Origin: a virus | Direction: 5' to 3' (one strand) | Length of the DNA: 32,246 bases | Virus record (IMG/VR): IMGVR_UViG_3300030329_001258 | Span: 1-32,246 of that record | Part shown: positions 8,447-14,583 of the stretch, piece after piece | Layout: the number at the start of each line of letters is the position of its first letter | Position numbering within the stretch: the stretch's first letter is position 1 | Program-made: the position numbers and the translations under genes | Notes under the pieces: model-generated | What the model saw: only the letters and a program-made list of their open reading frames with translations | What the model was told of the DNA's origin: nothing | The model's database searches: none

Positions 8447-8876
8447 GAATCACCTTTCTAAGTAATTTGGCTTCATCTTTCGATTTCTTTGGTATGGCGT
8501 AACCAAGCCTCATGAATGCTTGGCGTATAAAGAATCCAACTCCAGTCTGCCATAACAAGACGATTCCCACAATGCCGCATATTGCAACGGCAACCCATAT
8601 AACCATCCTCATCCAAGACGGTATCTGATCTTCTACCGATGGTAGTGTCGCCTGAATGGTATCAATTTGTCCAATTATCTTCTCTTGATTAGCAATACCC
8701 GCATTGGCCAAGCCTTCGACAGCAGGGATTTCATTCTTTATTTCTTCTAACTGCTCAATTGTTTCGAGCGATAGGCTGCGGATATGGTTCGCGCTGTTTG
8801 CAATCTTCTTGGTACCGCTACATGCAGTGGCGGCAAGCAGAAGTGCTACTGCCCCAATTGTTCTAATCGGTTCCAT
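8310..8876 (-). CDS. Lipoprotein-like protein with second membrane span (possible lysis/envelope protein)
   Basis: The N-terminus MEPIRTIGAVALLLAATAC is a signal sequence with a lipobox-like end (ATAC; the -3 position is Ala, so it is relaxed). Residues about 25-85 are helical and probably coiled coil. A second hydrophobic span, VIWVAVAICGIVGIVLLW, follows at about 93-110, then a 75-aa soluble tail. It overlaps the preceding coiled-coil membrane gene by 31 nt. The overlapping pair recalls inner/outer spanin pairs of Gram-negative phages, but the second span is not typical of an outer spanin. An envelope protein with another role is possible. Confidence 0.5.
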   Translation of the reverse strand: MEPIRTIGAVALLLAATACSGTKKIANSANHIRSLSLETIEQLEEIKNEIPAVEGLANAGIANQEKIIGQIDTIQATLPSVEDQIPSWMRMVIWVAVAICGIVGIVLLWQTGVGFFIRQAFMRLGYAIPKKSKDEAKLLRKVIHGGGEKEAREAVAYKRAADPAFDAAWRTQTDNRIASDGTVRTQSE

Positions 8877-9082
8877 AGCTGATCGATTCTTTCATCCTGC
8901 ACCCTGTCTGTAGCCATGTTGGTTAATTGGGTCTTGACAAGATCCGTTGTAATCTGCTTTAGATCCTGAACCGAATACTCAAGGGTTTGTACGGCGTGGT
9001 CGCGTTGTCCAAGCTTAAGAGCAACGGAACCAAATCCAACAATCAGAGCTATGAGTTGCAGTGTACTAATCAAGGTTGTCAT
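8846..9082 (-). CDS. Small membrane protein with coiled coil (possible inner spanin)
   Basis: From ATG 9082 the 78-aa product starts MTTLISTLQLIALIVGFGSVALKLG, a membrane span, followed by a helical heptad-rich segment of about 50 residues. This N-terminal anchor plus coiled coil is the shape of inner spanins and of some holin-associated proteins. ATG 9109 would add nine polar residues; neither start has a strong ribosome site. It overlaps the nuclease gene before it and the lipoprotein-like gene after it. Confidence 0.55.
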   Translation of the reverse strand: MTTLISTLQLIALIVGFGSVALKLGQRDHAVQTLEYSVQDLKQITTDLVKTQLTNMATDRVQDERIDQLWNRLEQLGQ

Positions 9083-9419
9083 TGTTTTGTCTTTGTCTGA
9101 AGAGGACATCAGCTAAGCTTTCAAGATTTTCTGGTCGAAGTACCAATTGCCACTTTCCGTTATCTTCTCGCATCAAGACTATTGGTATATGATCCTTGGC
9201 CGCATCTCGCTCCGCTTGCATTAAGAAGGCCGTTGATGCAATTTTCTTTCGTCGTTTGACCTCGACGTGTATCGGCAAACCGATGTCAACATCTGGAGTT
9301 TGGTCGCCACGGCGTTGGGATGTGCGGGCCGCTTCCTTGCAGCCCCACATCTCCTTGCACACTAGGTTCACTGCTTCGCGCTCGCCTACTTTACCCTTGT
9401 TCCGACTGTGAATCGTCAT
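9066..9419 (-). CDS. PD-(D/E)XK nuclease, Holliday-junction-resolvase-like
   Basis: The 117-aa protein has KGKVGEREAVNLVCKEM at residues 8-24, then a Gln/Arg-rich segment, then PDVDIGLPIHVEVKRRKK at 42-59, which fits the catalytic D-(x)n-ExK core. LMQAERDAAKDHIPIVLMREDNGKW follows. Such small phage nucleases resolve branched DNA made during recombination or before packaging. The neighbouring ERF and replication genes fit that role. The start overlaps the previous gene by 29 nt. Confidence 0.75.
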   Translation of the reverse strand: MTIHSRNKGKVGEREAVNLVCKEMWGCKEAARTSQRRGDQTPDVDIGLPIHVEVKRRKKIASTAFLMQAERDAAKDHIPIVLMREDNGKWQLVLRPENLESLADVLFRQRQNNDNLD

Positions 9420-9597
9420 CGGACATTAGCCTGTCTTTAAGTATTTGCTTGGCTTTTTCCATACCTGCTTCACTCAATTTGTAGTGGAAGTTTCCTTCCT
9501 CGTCAACGACTAGGTCTATTAGTCCCTTGGTAACTGACTGTTCTATTAGCTCTTCGAGATTGATGACCAAATCATCGCCGTTGTCGTCCTGTTCCAT
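9391..9597 (-). CDS. Small acidic protein, unknown
   Basis: This 68-aa acidic protein has a strand-turn-helix pattern (GLIDLVVDEEGNFHYKLSEAGMEKAKQIL) and a Ser/Asp-rich tail. It overlaps the genes before it (52 nt) and after it (29 nt). An AAGGA lies about 13 nt before ATG 9597. The LSEAG segment recalls winged-helix ends, but no family can be named. Its position suggests a role in DNA replication or recombination. Confidence 0.55.
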   Translation of the reverse strand: MEQDDNGDDLVINLEELIEQSVTKGLIDLVVDEEGNFHYKLSEAGMEKAKQILKDRLMSDDDSQSEQG

Positions 9598-9983
9598 TCT
9601 TGTGTCTTCCTTGATATTTGCTTGGACAGGATGCGTTCGACCTGTTCTATGGCCTGCTCCCTCTCGGCAGCCGAGTGAGAATCTATATCCTGTCTCATCC
9701 TTTCAATTTCCCGATTCAAGGCATATTCATCCAGTGCTGCCAGCTTGTAGGGAACCTTGTTGACCTCGTCTTTGTGCATTGATTTAATTATCGTCAACAA
9801 CTCTGGCAAGCTTGGAGTTTTATTTAGCCGCTTGCGATGTAGATACTTAATTGCCTTTGCAAGAATGTCGGATGGGTACTGTGCCAATGTCTCTTTGAAT
9901 TGATTTCGTAGTTCATCCGTGAACTTGGCTTCCGGCCACAGTCCTCTCAGAAGTCCAATGCAGTTGTCATCCAGCCCACTCAT
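9546..9983 (-). CDS. Possible helicase loader (G39P/DnaT-like position)
   Basis: The 145-aa helical protein contains FKETLAQYPSDILAKAIKYLHRKRLNKTPSLPELLTII at about residues 28-65. This resembles the loader/inhibitor family of phage replicative helicases (G39P type), with its 'need for an x-P-T-L-x-E-L' end. The C-terminal part is basic. It follows the replisome-organizer-like gene with its start 1 nt inside that gene's end, the usual place for a loader. No phage helicase is present, so it would act on a host DnaB. The assignment is tentative. Confidence 0.5.
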   Translation of the reverse strand: MSGLDDNCIGLLRGLWPEAKFTDELRNQFKETLAQYPSDILAKAIKYLHRKRLNKTPSLPELLTIIKSMHKDEVNKVPYKLAALDEYALNREIERMRQDIDSHSAAEREQAIEQVERILSKQISRKTQEWNRTTTAMIWSSISKS

Positions 9984-10804
9984 CAGAATGCGCTTTCAGC
10001 GCTTTCACGCTTTCTGGATTCCCATGTGGATTCGTCCTCCAGATAGCCCATTTGTTCTATCCAAGTCAGTGGCTGTCTCCAGAATCCAGATTGTCCCTCT
10101 GTGCTTTCGTAATATGCTGTAATCTTTTGGGACAAGTATTCCGCTGCTTGAGGCCTGTCTTTCATCTGTGCATCGTCAGGATTGTTTTGGATTAGATCCG
10201 ATAAGGCATCGTCGATTGCAAAGCATGTCTCTTTGTACTTCGTAAGCCTGCTTTTGGGTATCTTGTTGACCACCTTGGCAACATCCTGATCTTGCCTAAC
10301 TCGAAAGAATCTTGATGCGCTTATGTCTTTTGAAGTTGAAGTTGAAGTTGAAGTTGAAGTTGAAGCCATTGAAATTGTTTGGGTGGGGCTTTCGCTGACC
10401 ATTGGCTCAACCATTGACTCGCGCTCCATTGCCCGCTTGGCTTGAGTGATTGACCCACCCTTGCGTCCACCATATCCCATTTTCTGTCGAGCGGTTTCCT
10501 CACGGCACATTCTGCGACATACGAATGAGTTATCTGACTCCCGGCGTTCGGTCACACCAGTGTTAAGTAGTTCCAATATGATTTGCTCCGCATCTTCGCC
10601 TGATATTCGAGACAGGTGGTCTGGTGTTATCGGCAGTCCATTTGAATGAAGCAGCACACCTCGTTCTGGCGATTCGTGCATAAGACACAGCATGGTGATC
10701 CATAGCCCTTTCGCTGCCAATGACACACTTTGTAGGGATGGGTCTTTCATCCAATCGCCGGGGTAGAATTGGAATGCCGGCAGCTTCTTTGATTTAGACA
10801 TCAT
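9983..10804 (-). CDS. Replisome organizer / replication initiator-like protein
   Basis: The N-terminus (residues 8-90) holds FQFYPGDWMKDPSLQSVSLAAKGLW and a helix-rich region, typical of the winged-helix domain (DUF1376-like) of phage replication initiators. A linker at about 147-158 is an alternating Thr-Ser run encoded by a hexanucleotide repeat. The C-terminal region (QKITAYYESTEGQSGFWRQPLTWIEQMGYL) may contact the loader or helicase. Proteins of this type bind the phage origin and recruit replication proteins. An origin may lie in or near this gene, but I could not locate iterons. ATG 10804 follows GAAAGGATGA. Confidence 0.7.
   Translation of the reverse strand: MMSKSKKLPAFQFYPGDWMKDPSLQSVSLAAKGLWITMLCLMHESPERGVLLHSNGLPITPDHLSRISGEDAEQIILELLNTGVTERRESDNSFVCRRMCREETARQKMGYGGRKGGSITQAKRAMERESMVEPMVSESPTQTISMASTSTSTSTSTSKDISASRFFRVRQDQDVAKVVNKIPKSRLTKYKETCFAIDDALSDLIQNNPDDAQMKDRPQAAEYLSQKITAYYESTEGQSGFWRQPLTWIEQMGYLEDESTWESRKRESAESAF
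10331..10365. repeat. Hexanucleotide tandem repeat (TGAAGT)n
   Basis: Almost six copies of TGAAGT lie inside the replication gene and encode an alternating Ser-Thr linker on the - strand. Because the unit is six bases, copy-number changes would lengthen or shorten the linker without a frameshift. Confidence 0.95.
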
Positions 10805-11138
10805 TCATCCTTTCGATTAGCTTGGACTTGGCCGCATACGACAGACCCTCGTTGGTAATTCGGCAGATTCTTGCAGTGCCTCCGGACTTGGTCTTTTTGG
10901 TTTTGCCGGTTGGCTTTATGTATCCCATATTGCGCAGTTCACTACATCGCTTCCATCCGTGTTTAATATGGGCCAAGTCGGATGCCTCCTCGTCAGTCAT
11001 TGCACCAAGTCGCCAATATGTCATCAGGAGCTTGTGTCTCTGTGTTTCCCTTGCTCCCTTGTTAAGTTTCGATGCCGCTTGACTTGTCTCTGGATCACTG
11101 GTGCGTGCCAATTCCGAAAAGTTTATTTGACTGTTCAT
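10794..11138 (-). CDS. Winged-helix DNA-binding protein
   Basis: The 114-aa protein reads like a small winged helix: a helix RHKLLMTYWRLGAMTDEEASDLA, a recognition-type helix GWKRCSELRNMGYIKPTG, and a basic wing KTKKTKSGGTARICRITNEG. The first 20 residues (ARTSDPETSQAASKLN) resemble the N-terminus of other phage proteins of this class. It could be a regulator or a replication accessory factor. The start has two tandem GAAAGGATGA elements upstream and an 11-nt overlap with the next gene. Confidence 0.65.
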   Translation of the reverse strand: MNSQINFSELARTSDPETSQAASKLNKGARETQRHKLLMTYWRLGAMTDEEASDLAHIKHGWKRCSELRNMGYIKPTGKTKKTKSGGTARICRITNEGLSYAAKSKLIERMNDV

Positions 11139-11150
11139 CCTTTCATCCTT

Positions 11151-11645
11151 TCATTTAATACGAAGATGTGACTTTCGTTTCCCAAGCCGAGCGAATGGCA
11201 ACGTTTCGCCCTTCTCAAGTATTTGACGAATCCTGCCGGTATCCGGTGTCCACTTGGCTTCCTTGAATACATGAGGCACATCATCCTCGTGTATCTCCAA
11301 GGGCAGCTTACCGCCGTTCTCGCAGACACTGATGGTGAATAGGCGTGTTTGCACATTGGTTTCACCGCATTCGATTAGACGCTGCTTGAGACGTTCTTGG
11401 AGCCCCATTGCTGTCCGATGTATTGATTCAGCGGATTCTCTAAGTCTTGCGGCTTCCATTGATCGTGCCGCGGATTTTGCCTTCAGGTCTTTGATTAACA
11501 TCACATACGCTTCTGTTTTGTCAGCCAGCGCATCCTTCAAATTGTCAAGGTATTTCCCAATCTCATGATCGAGATGACTTTCGTCCGTATCTGCCTCGAC
11601 CAGCTTTGATATTGCCTTGATCTCTTCGGTCAGTTGATATAGCAT
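11151..11645 (-). CDS. Siphovirus Gp157-like protein
   Basis: The 164-aa protein follows the Gp157 pattern: MLYQLTEE at the N-terminus, a long coiled-coil region with EAYVMLIKDLKAK and a Glu/Arg-rich part, LKQRLIECGETNVQT, then a short beta domain ending in LGKRKSHLRIK. Gp157 proteins are common next to phage recombinases; a link to phage resistance has been suggested, but the mechanism is not known. ATG 11645 follows GAAAGGATGAGAAC. A large RNA hairpin lies just upstream. Confidence 0.8.
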   Translation of the reverse strand: MLYQLTEEIKAISKLVEADTDESHLDHEIGKYLDNLKDALADKTEAYVMLIKDLKAKSAARSMEAARLRESAESIHRTAMGLQERLKQRLIECGETNVQTRLFTISVCENGGKLPLEIHEDDVPHVFKEAKWTPDTGRIRQILEKGETLPFARLGKRKSHLRIK

Positions 11646-11663
11646 GTGTTCTCATCCTTTCGT

Positions 11664-11734
11664 AAACAGGTGTGCCTATATCTCCGTCCCGCCTCCTTGC
11701 AGGCATTTCTTCATGGGACAAGGCACACCTGTTT
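11664..11734 (-). promoter_or_regulatory. 71-nt two-tier RNA hairpin before the Gp157 gene
   Basis: A perfect 13-bp outer stem (AAACAGGTGTGCC at 11664-11676 with its complement at 11722-11734) encloses inner pairs GTCCC/GGGAC (11686-11690 with 11715-11719) and GCCT/AGGC (11691-11694 with 11701-11704). The element starts 2 nt after the upstream stop and ends a few bases before the Shine-Dalgarno site of the Gp157 gene. No T-run follows, so it is not an intrinsic terminator. It is probably a structured mRNA leader, a processing or protein-binding site, or a small RNA. Confidence 0.75.
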
Positions 11735-11736
11735 CA

Positions 11737-12063
11737 TTAGATTGGCATCTCGTCCGTGTTCTTCTTGTCGCTGTTGCTATTGGATTCGATTGGATCAAAC
11801 ACATATCCAATTTCCTTCAGCACATAATTGCCATCAATATATTCTTGCTCCGTTCTGCATGGAAGTCTTTTGCTTTGTGCGATGACGGCAATATACATAA
11901 TCATCTTGTCTTTGGTCATGTATGCGCTGCTGCTTCGTTGGATGAAGTCGTCTTGCTTTCCGCAGTATATTGGCATCGAAAGTGTAATTAGATATTCGTT
12001 GTCGCTTATGCCGTTCTTTTCGACTGCTTCTACATAGGTGTGTTCGTTTAGTGGAAAGTTCAT
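11737..12063 (-). CDS. Unknown 108-aa protein of the recombination module
   Basis: No family is recognised. The sequence is mixed alpha/beta, with ITLSMPIYCGKQDDF, IQRSSSAYMTKDKMIMYIAVIAQ and an acidic/Ser/Asn-rich tail ending DEMPI. That end is loosely like the acidic tip of single-strand binding proteins but lacks the final Phe. The site GAAAGGACGAAAGATG precedes ATG 12063. It lies 14 nt after the ERF gene, so it may work with it. Confidence 0.6.
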   Translation of the reverse strand: MNFPLNEHTYVEAVEKNGISDNEYLITLSMPIYCGKQDDFIQRSSSAYMTKDKMIMYIAVIAQSKRLPCRTEQEYIDGNYVLKEIGYVFDPIESNSNSDKKNTDEMPI

Positions 12064-12077
12064 CTTTCGTCCTTTCG

Positions 12078-12872
12078 TTAGAATGGAATTTCTTCATCCG
12101 TGAATGGTGTATGTGTTTGTGACTCCTTTTCCTTGGAGTCACTTTTGATGATTGGAACCAAAGTCTCGTCTTTCACATTTGTCCAATCGCCCTTTGTTTC
12201 AAACTCAACACTGACCGGCACGTTGTCGCTGTGGCACTTGCACGCGACTGACAGGTCGTTTTGGTTGAATATGTTGCATGTCACTTCCTCACCTCCGGGC
12301 AAGGCAAAGGTGACTCGACGGAAGATCGATCCCTTCTTGGATGTCTTCTCATCACCGATTTCGATGACCCTAACTTCGTCTCCCTTCGAATTGCTTGGTT
12401 CCTTTGTGGTTACCTTCGGCCTAGTCTGTCGCGGCTTAGAAGCGGTCTTCTTTGGTTCGTAACTCCTGTCATCCCGCTTGTCCACCTCATCCTCATCGAC
12501 GCGAGGGATTTGCAGCAAGTCGCGGTACAAATAACTAAGCCCTGTTGTCCGTGAAGAAAAGGATGACTTGTCCTCCGGTCGGCCTTTGCCCGGACAAACC
12601 GGGACTTCCGATTCGAGCTTCATGGTTTCTCCGGACGTTGCATGTGCGAGTTCAAACTCCTGCTTCATCAACGATTGGCCTGCATCGCTTTCGATCCATG
12701 TTGATGATTTTGCAAATAGAACCAGATTGTTTTGATTCAGTGCCGCGCGTCCCATCGTGACCATGTCTTCACTACTCGTGTAGTCGTAATGCTGATGATC
12801 GTTTCGGGATGTTCGGCCAATGCTGGTTATTGACTTCTGTGCTTCAAGTAGTGCTGCAAGTAGATTCTTCAT
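12078..12872 (-). CDS. erf: ERF-family single-strand annealing protein with SSB-like tip
   Basis: The 264-aa protein begins MKNLLAALLEAQKSITSIGRT, then the ERF-type segment HQHYDYTSSEDMVTMGRAALNQNNLVLF and FSSRTTGLSYLYRDLLQIPR. ERF proteins anneal complementary single strands in phage recombination. A basic linker (about 137-175) leads to a C-terminal region with beta-type sequence and the end TDEEIPF. That matches the acidic DDDIPF tip used by bacterial SSB to recruit partners. ATG 12872 follows AAAGGA; the upstream GTG at 12899 has no such site. No separate SSB gene is visible in the window. Confidence 0.8.
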   Translation of the reverse strand: MKNLLAALLEAQKSITSIGRTSRNDHQHYDYTSSEDMVTMGRAALNQNNLVLFAKSSTWIESDAGQSLMKQEFELAHATSGETMKLESEVPVCPGKGRPEDKSSFSSRTTGLSYLYRDLLQIPRVDEDEVDKRDDRSYEPKKTASKPRQTRPKVTTKEPSNSKGDEVRVIEIGDEKTSKKGSIFRRVTFALPGGEEVTCNIFNQNDLSVACKCHSDNVPVSVEFETKGDWTNVKDETLVPIIKSDSKEKESQTHTPFTDEEIPF

Positions 12873-12900
12873 GCTGTTCCTTTCTTTTAGGTGTTGCACC

Positions 12901-12922
12901 CCATCCCCCTCACGGGGGATGG
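12901..12922 (-). promoter_or_regulatory. Strong hairpin upstream of the ERF gene
   Basis: A perfect 9-bp stem (CCATCCCCC with GGGGGATGG) has a four-base loop. On the - strand a smaller hairpin GGTG-CAA-CACC follows, then the ERF ribosome site. There is no T-run. It may protect or regulate the ERF message, or act as a pause or processing site. Confidence 0.6.
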
Positions 12923-12982
12923 CCGGGATTGTCGGAGACCAGATTGGTTACCCGGACACACTGTGCGCGGTGCGTGTTGTGA

Positions 12983-14047
12983 TTAGACCTTCATCTCGTC
13001 TGCATATTCAAAGACGATACGCTTCTGCTTTGCTGTTGTACCGAATAGGTTGGATGACATCCTCATGTCCTCTTGCGACATGCTCGATCTGCTGTTGGTT
13101 GTTAGCGGCTTCCTCTTATCCAGCCAATTCGTGAATGCGTTTGCTACCGTCCATGCGTTTCTTCCGAGCCTGTGTTCCGTAACTTCCTTGTCAAAGATCT
13201 CGGTGACTTCGGCAAGTCGATGGGTGGCTCGTTCAAGTCTTGCCAGCTTGTGACCGCAAGGACTACCATCGGGGTTGTATGGATCGGTTGGTATTGGTCC
13301 GTAGAACTTCATGTAGACGTTAGTCCACAGTTCCTGCGTGTCCTCCTTGGTAAGCCTCTTGGCTGCAAGTCTAAGAGCCTGCTTGCGCATCTCTGAAAGC
13401 TGGTGCAATCCATTGCTTAGAAGCATCTTGGCATCCTGTATCTGCTTTTCGATGTTAAGCGTATGCCGCAGGCTAATGATTGACCCCTGCTTCTTGGCCC
13501 TGTTCAGTGCGTATGTTCTTGTGTTCGCACACACGACCCGTATGTCCGTAGGCATAATCTGCAACGGTTGAGAGCCGTCATGTCCGTTGGCCATGAATAG
13601 GTATGGGATTGTCTCGTCGTTTGCTGTAACCCTGAACGGCTCGGCCCTCAATAGGAACCAGACCTTCTTGCCTCCACCCAACGAGCCCGCCGTTTCGACC
13701 TTAAGACTTGTTTTGTCGTATTTGCCTGCCAGTTCATAGGCGAGATATGCAAGCTGGTCGTTTTGGATTGGCTTGTAGTGCCTGCCGACCAGTCCAAGAA
13801 TGCTTTTGTCATCACTGCGAATGAGCAGCTTGTGGGTATCAAATTTGATTCCGTTCTCGTAGTCGGGTTCGGTTGTCCCATTGAAGTTAGCGGACAAGCC
13901 ATTGGATTCTTCCACCATCCATTGCAGCCCCGCCTGCTTGATTGCTTCGTATGGTGTCGGTGCCTCCTCAACCACATTTCCAAGATTGTGCCATGCCCGC
14001 TTTTCTGCAAGCACCAGCCCGTCATTCTTTTCGATCATGTGCGCCAT
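12983..14047 (-). CDS. DUF932 phage/plasmid-type protein
   Basis: The 354-aa protein matches the DUF932 (phage/plasmid-related TIGR03299) pattern: MAHMIE near the start, AWHNLGNVVEEAPTPYEAI at about 19-37, a central region with SILGLVGRHYKPIQN, and the conserved FLMANGHDGSQPLQIMPTDIRVVCANT near 148-174. The family is widespread in phages and plasmids near recombination genes, but its biochemical role is unknown. ATG 14047 has GAAAGGAATAACCG upstream. A 121-nt AT-rich spacer precedes it, and an 83-nt spacer with a hairpin follows. Confidence 0.85.
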   Translation of the reverse strand: MAHMIEKNDGLVLAEKRAWHNLGNVVEEAPTPYEAIKQAGLQWMVEESNGLSANFNGTTEPDYENGIKFDTHKLLIRSDDKSILGLVGRHYKPIQNDQLAYLAYELAGKYDKTSLKVETAGSLGGGKKVWFLLRAEPFRVTANDETIPYLFMANGHDGSQPLQIMPTDIRVVCANTRTYALNRAKKQGSIISLRHTLNIEKQIQDAKMLLSNGLHQLSEMRKQALRLAAKRLTKEDTQELWTNVYMKFYGPIPTDPYNPDGSPCGHKLARLERATHRLAEVTEIFDKEVTEHRLGRNAWTVANAFTNWLDKRKPLTTNSRSSMSQEDMRMSSNLFGTTAKQKRIVFEYADEMKV

Positions 14048-14168
14048 CGGTTATTCCTTTCGTTGAATTGATGGTTTGCTATGCGGCCAAATTAATTTGA
14101 CCTCAATCATTTGTAAACACGCTCCTATTTACCAATTCATATTTTATTGTGTTTTCTATTTCTCTTGC
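14048..14168 (-). promoter_or_regulatory. AT-rich spacer with possible promoter
   Basis: On the - strand, TTTACA is followed after 17 bases by TAATTT, a weak sigma-70-like promoter for DUF932 and the downstream recombination genes. The nine bases CGTGTTTAC around the -35 also occur in the + strand promoter at 16334-16341. The palindrome-like CAAATTAATTTG overlaps the -10 and could be an operator. Confidence 0.35.
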
Positions 14169-14483
14169 CTAATGCCCTGTTGCATAGTCGTAATTAGACT
14201 CGTCGTCGTATTGGTCTTTCGCATATTCAATAAACCTCTCGTGGTCGTGTTCAACCATGCCGTATGCGTCAGTGCCGTTGCTTTCCACGCCGGTTACTTC
14301 TTTGCCATCGTCGTAGATATATGTGTACTCCACTCGACACGAATCGGTGTCAAGGTAAAGGCACACGTTCTCGGATTCCTTTTCAAATTCGATTCTGTAA
14401 TCGAGGGTGTACTGCAAGGTGAAGTCCTTTGCCTCGATTGTTCCTTCGTACCTGTAGTCCTGCCAATAGCGATTGATTTGCAT
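14169..14483 (-). CDS. Unknown acidic 104-aa protein
   Basis: The product is strongly acidic and rich in Tyr/Asp (YRYEGTIEAKDFTLQYTLDYRIEF, VCLYLDTDSCRVEYTYIYDDG), with a beta-strand-like alternation and a C-terminal helix. No family is recognised. ATG 14483 has an AAGGGGATAACAA site. The opposite strand has an overlapping 163-codon frame rich in Val/Phe/Cys, which looks like its shadow. A DNA-mimic or inhibitor role is possible from charge alone, but that is inference. Confidence 0.6.
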   Translation of the reverse strand: MQINRYWQDYRYEGTIEAKDFTLQYTLDYRIEFEKESENVCLYLDTDSCRVEYTYIYDDGKEVTGVESNGTDAYGMVEHDHERFIEYAKDQYDDESNYDYATGH

Positions 14484-14520
14484 TTGTTATCCCCTTGTGT
14501 TGCTAGTGATAGTTCTTTGT

Positions 14521-14547
14521 GTTCATGTTCTGGCATCCGGCCACAAC
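14521..14547. repeat. Inverted repeat, left arm (flanks GHKL gene)
   Basis: This 27-nt arm (GTTCATGTTCTGGCATCCGG followed by CCACAAC) is the reverse complement of 16063-16089 with one difference. It lies 37 nt downstream of the stop of the GHKL-metalloprotease gene. Confidence 0.95.
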
Positions 14548-14583
14548 GTGTCATATTGTTGCTTTAACTCGTGCGTGTTCTTG

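Noticed and set aside
14076-14567. 163-codon + frame rich in Val, Phe and Cys
   Set aside because: It is the reverse shadow of the acidic 14169-14483 gene, which has a good ribosome site and fits the direction of its neighbours.
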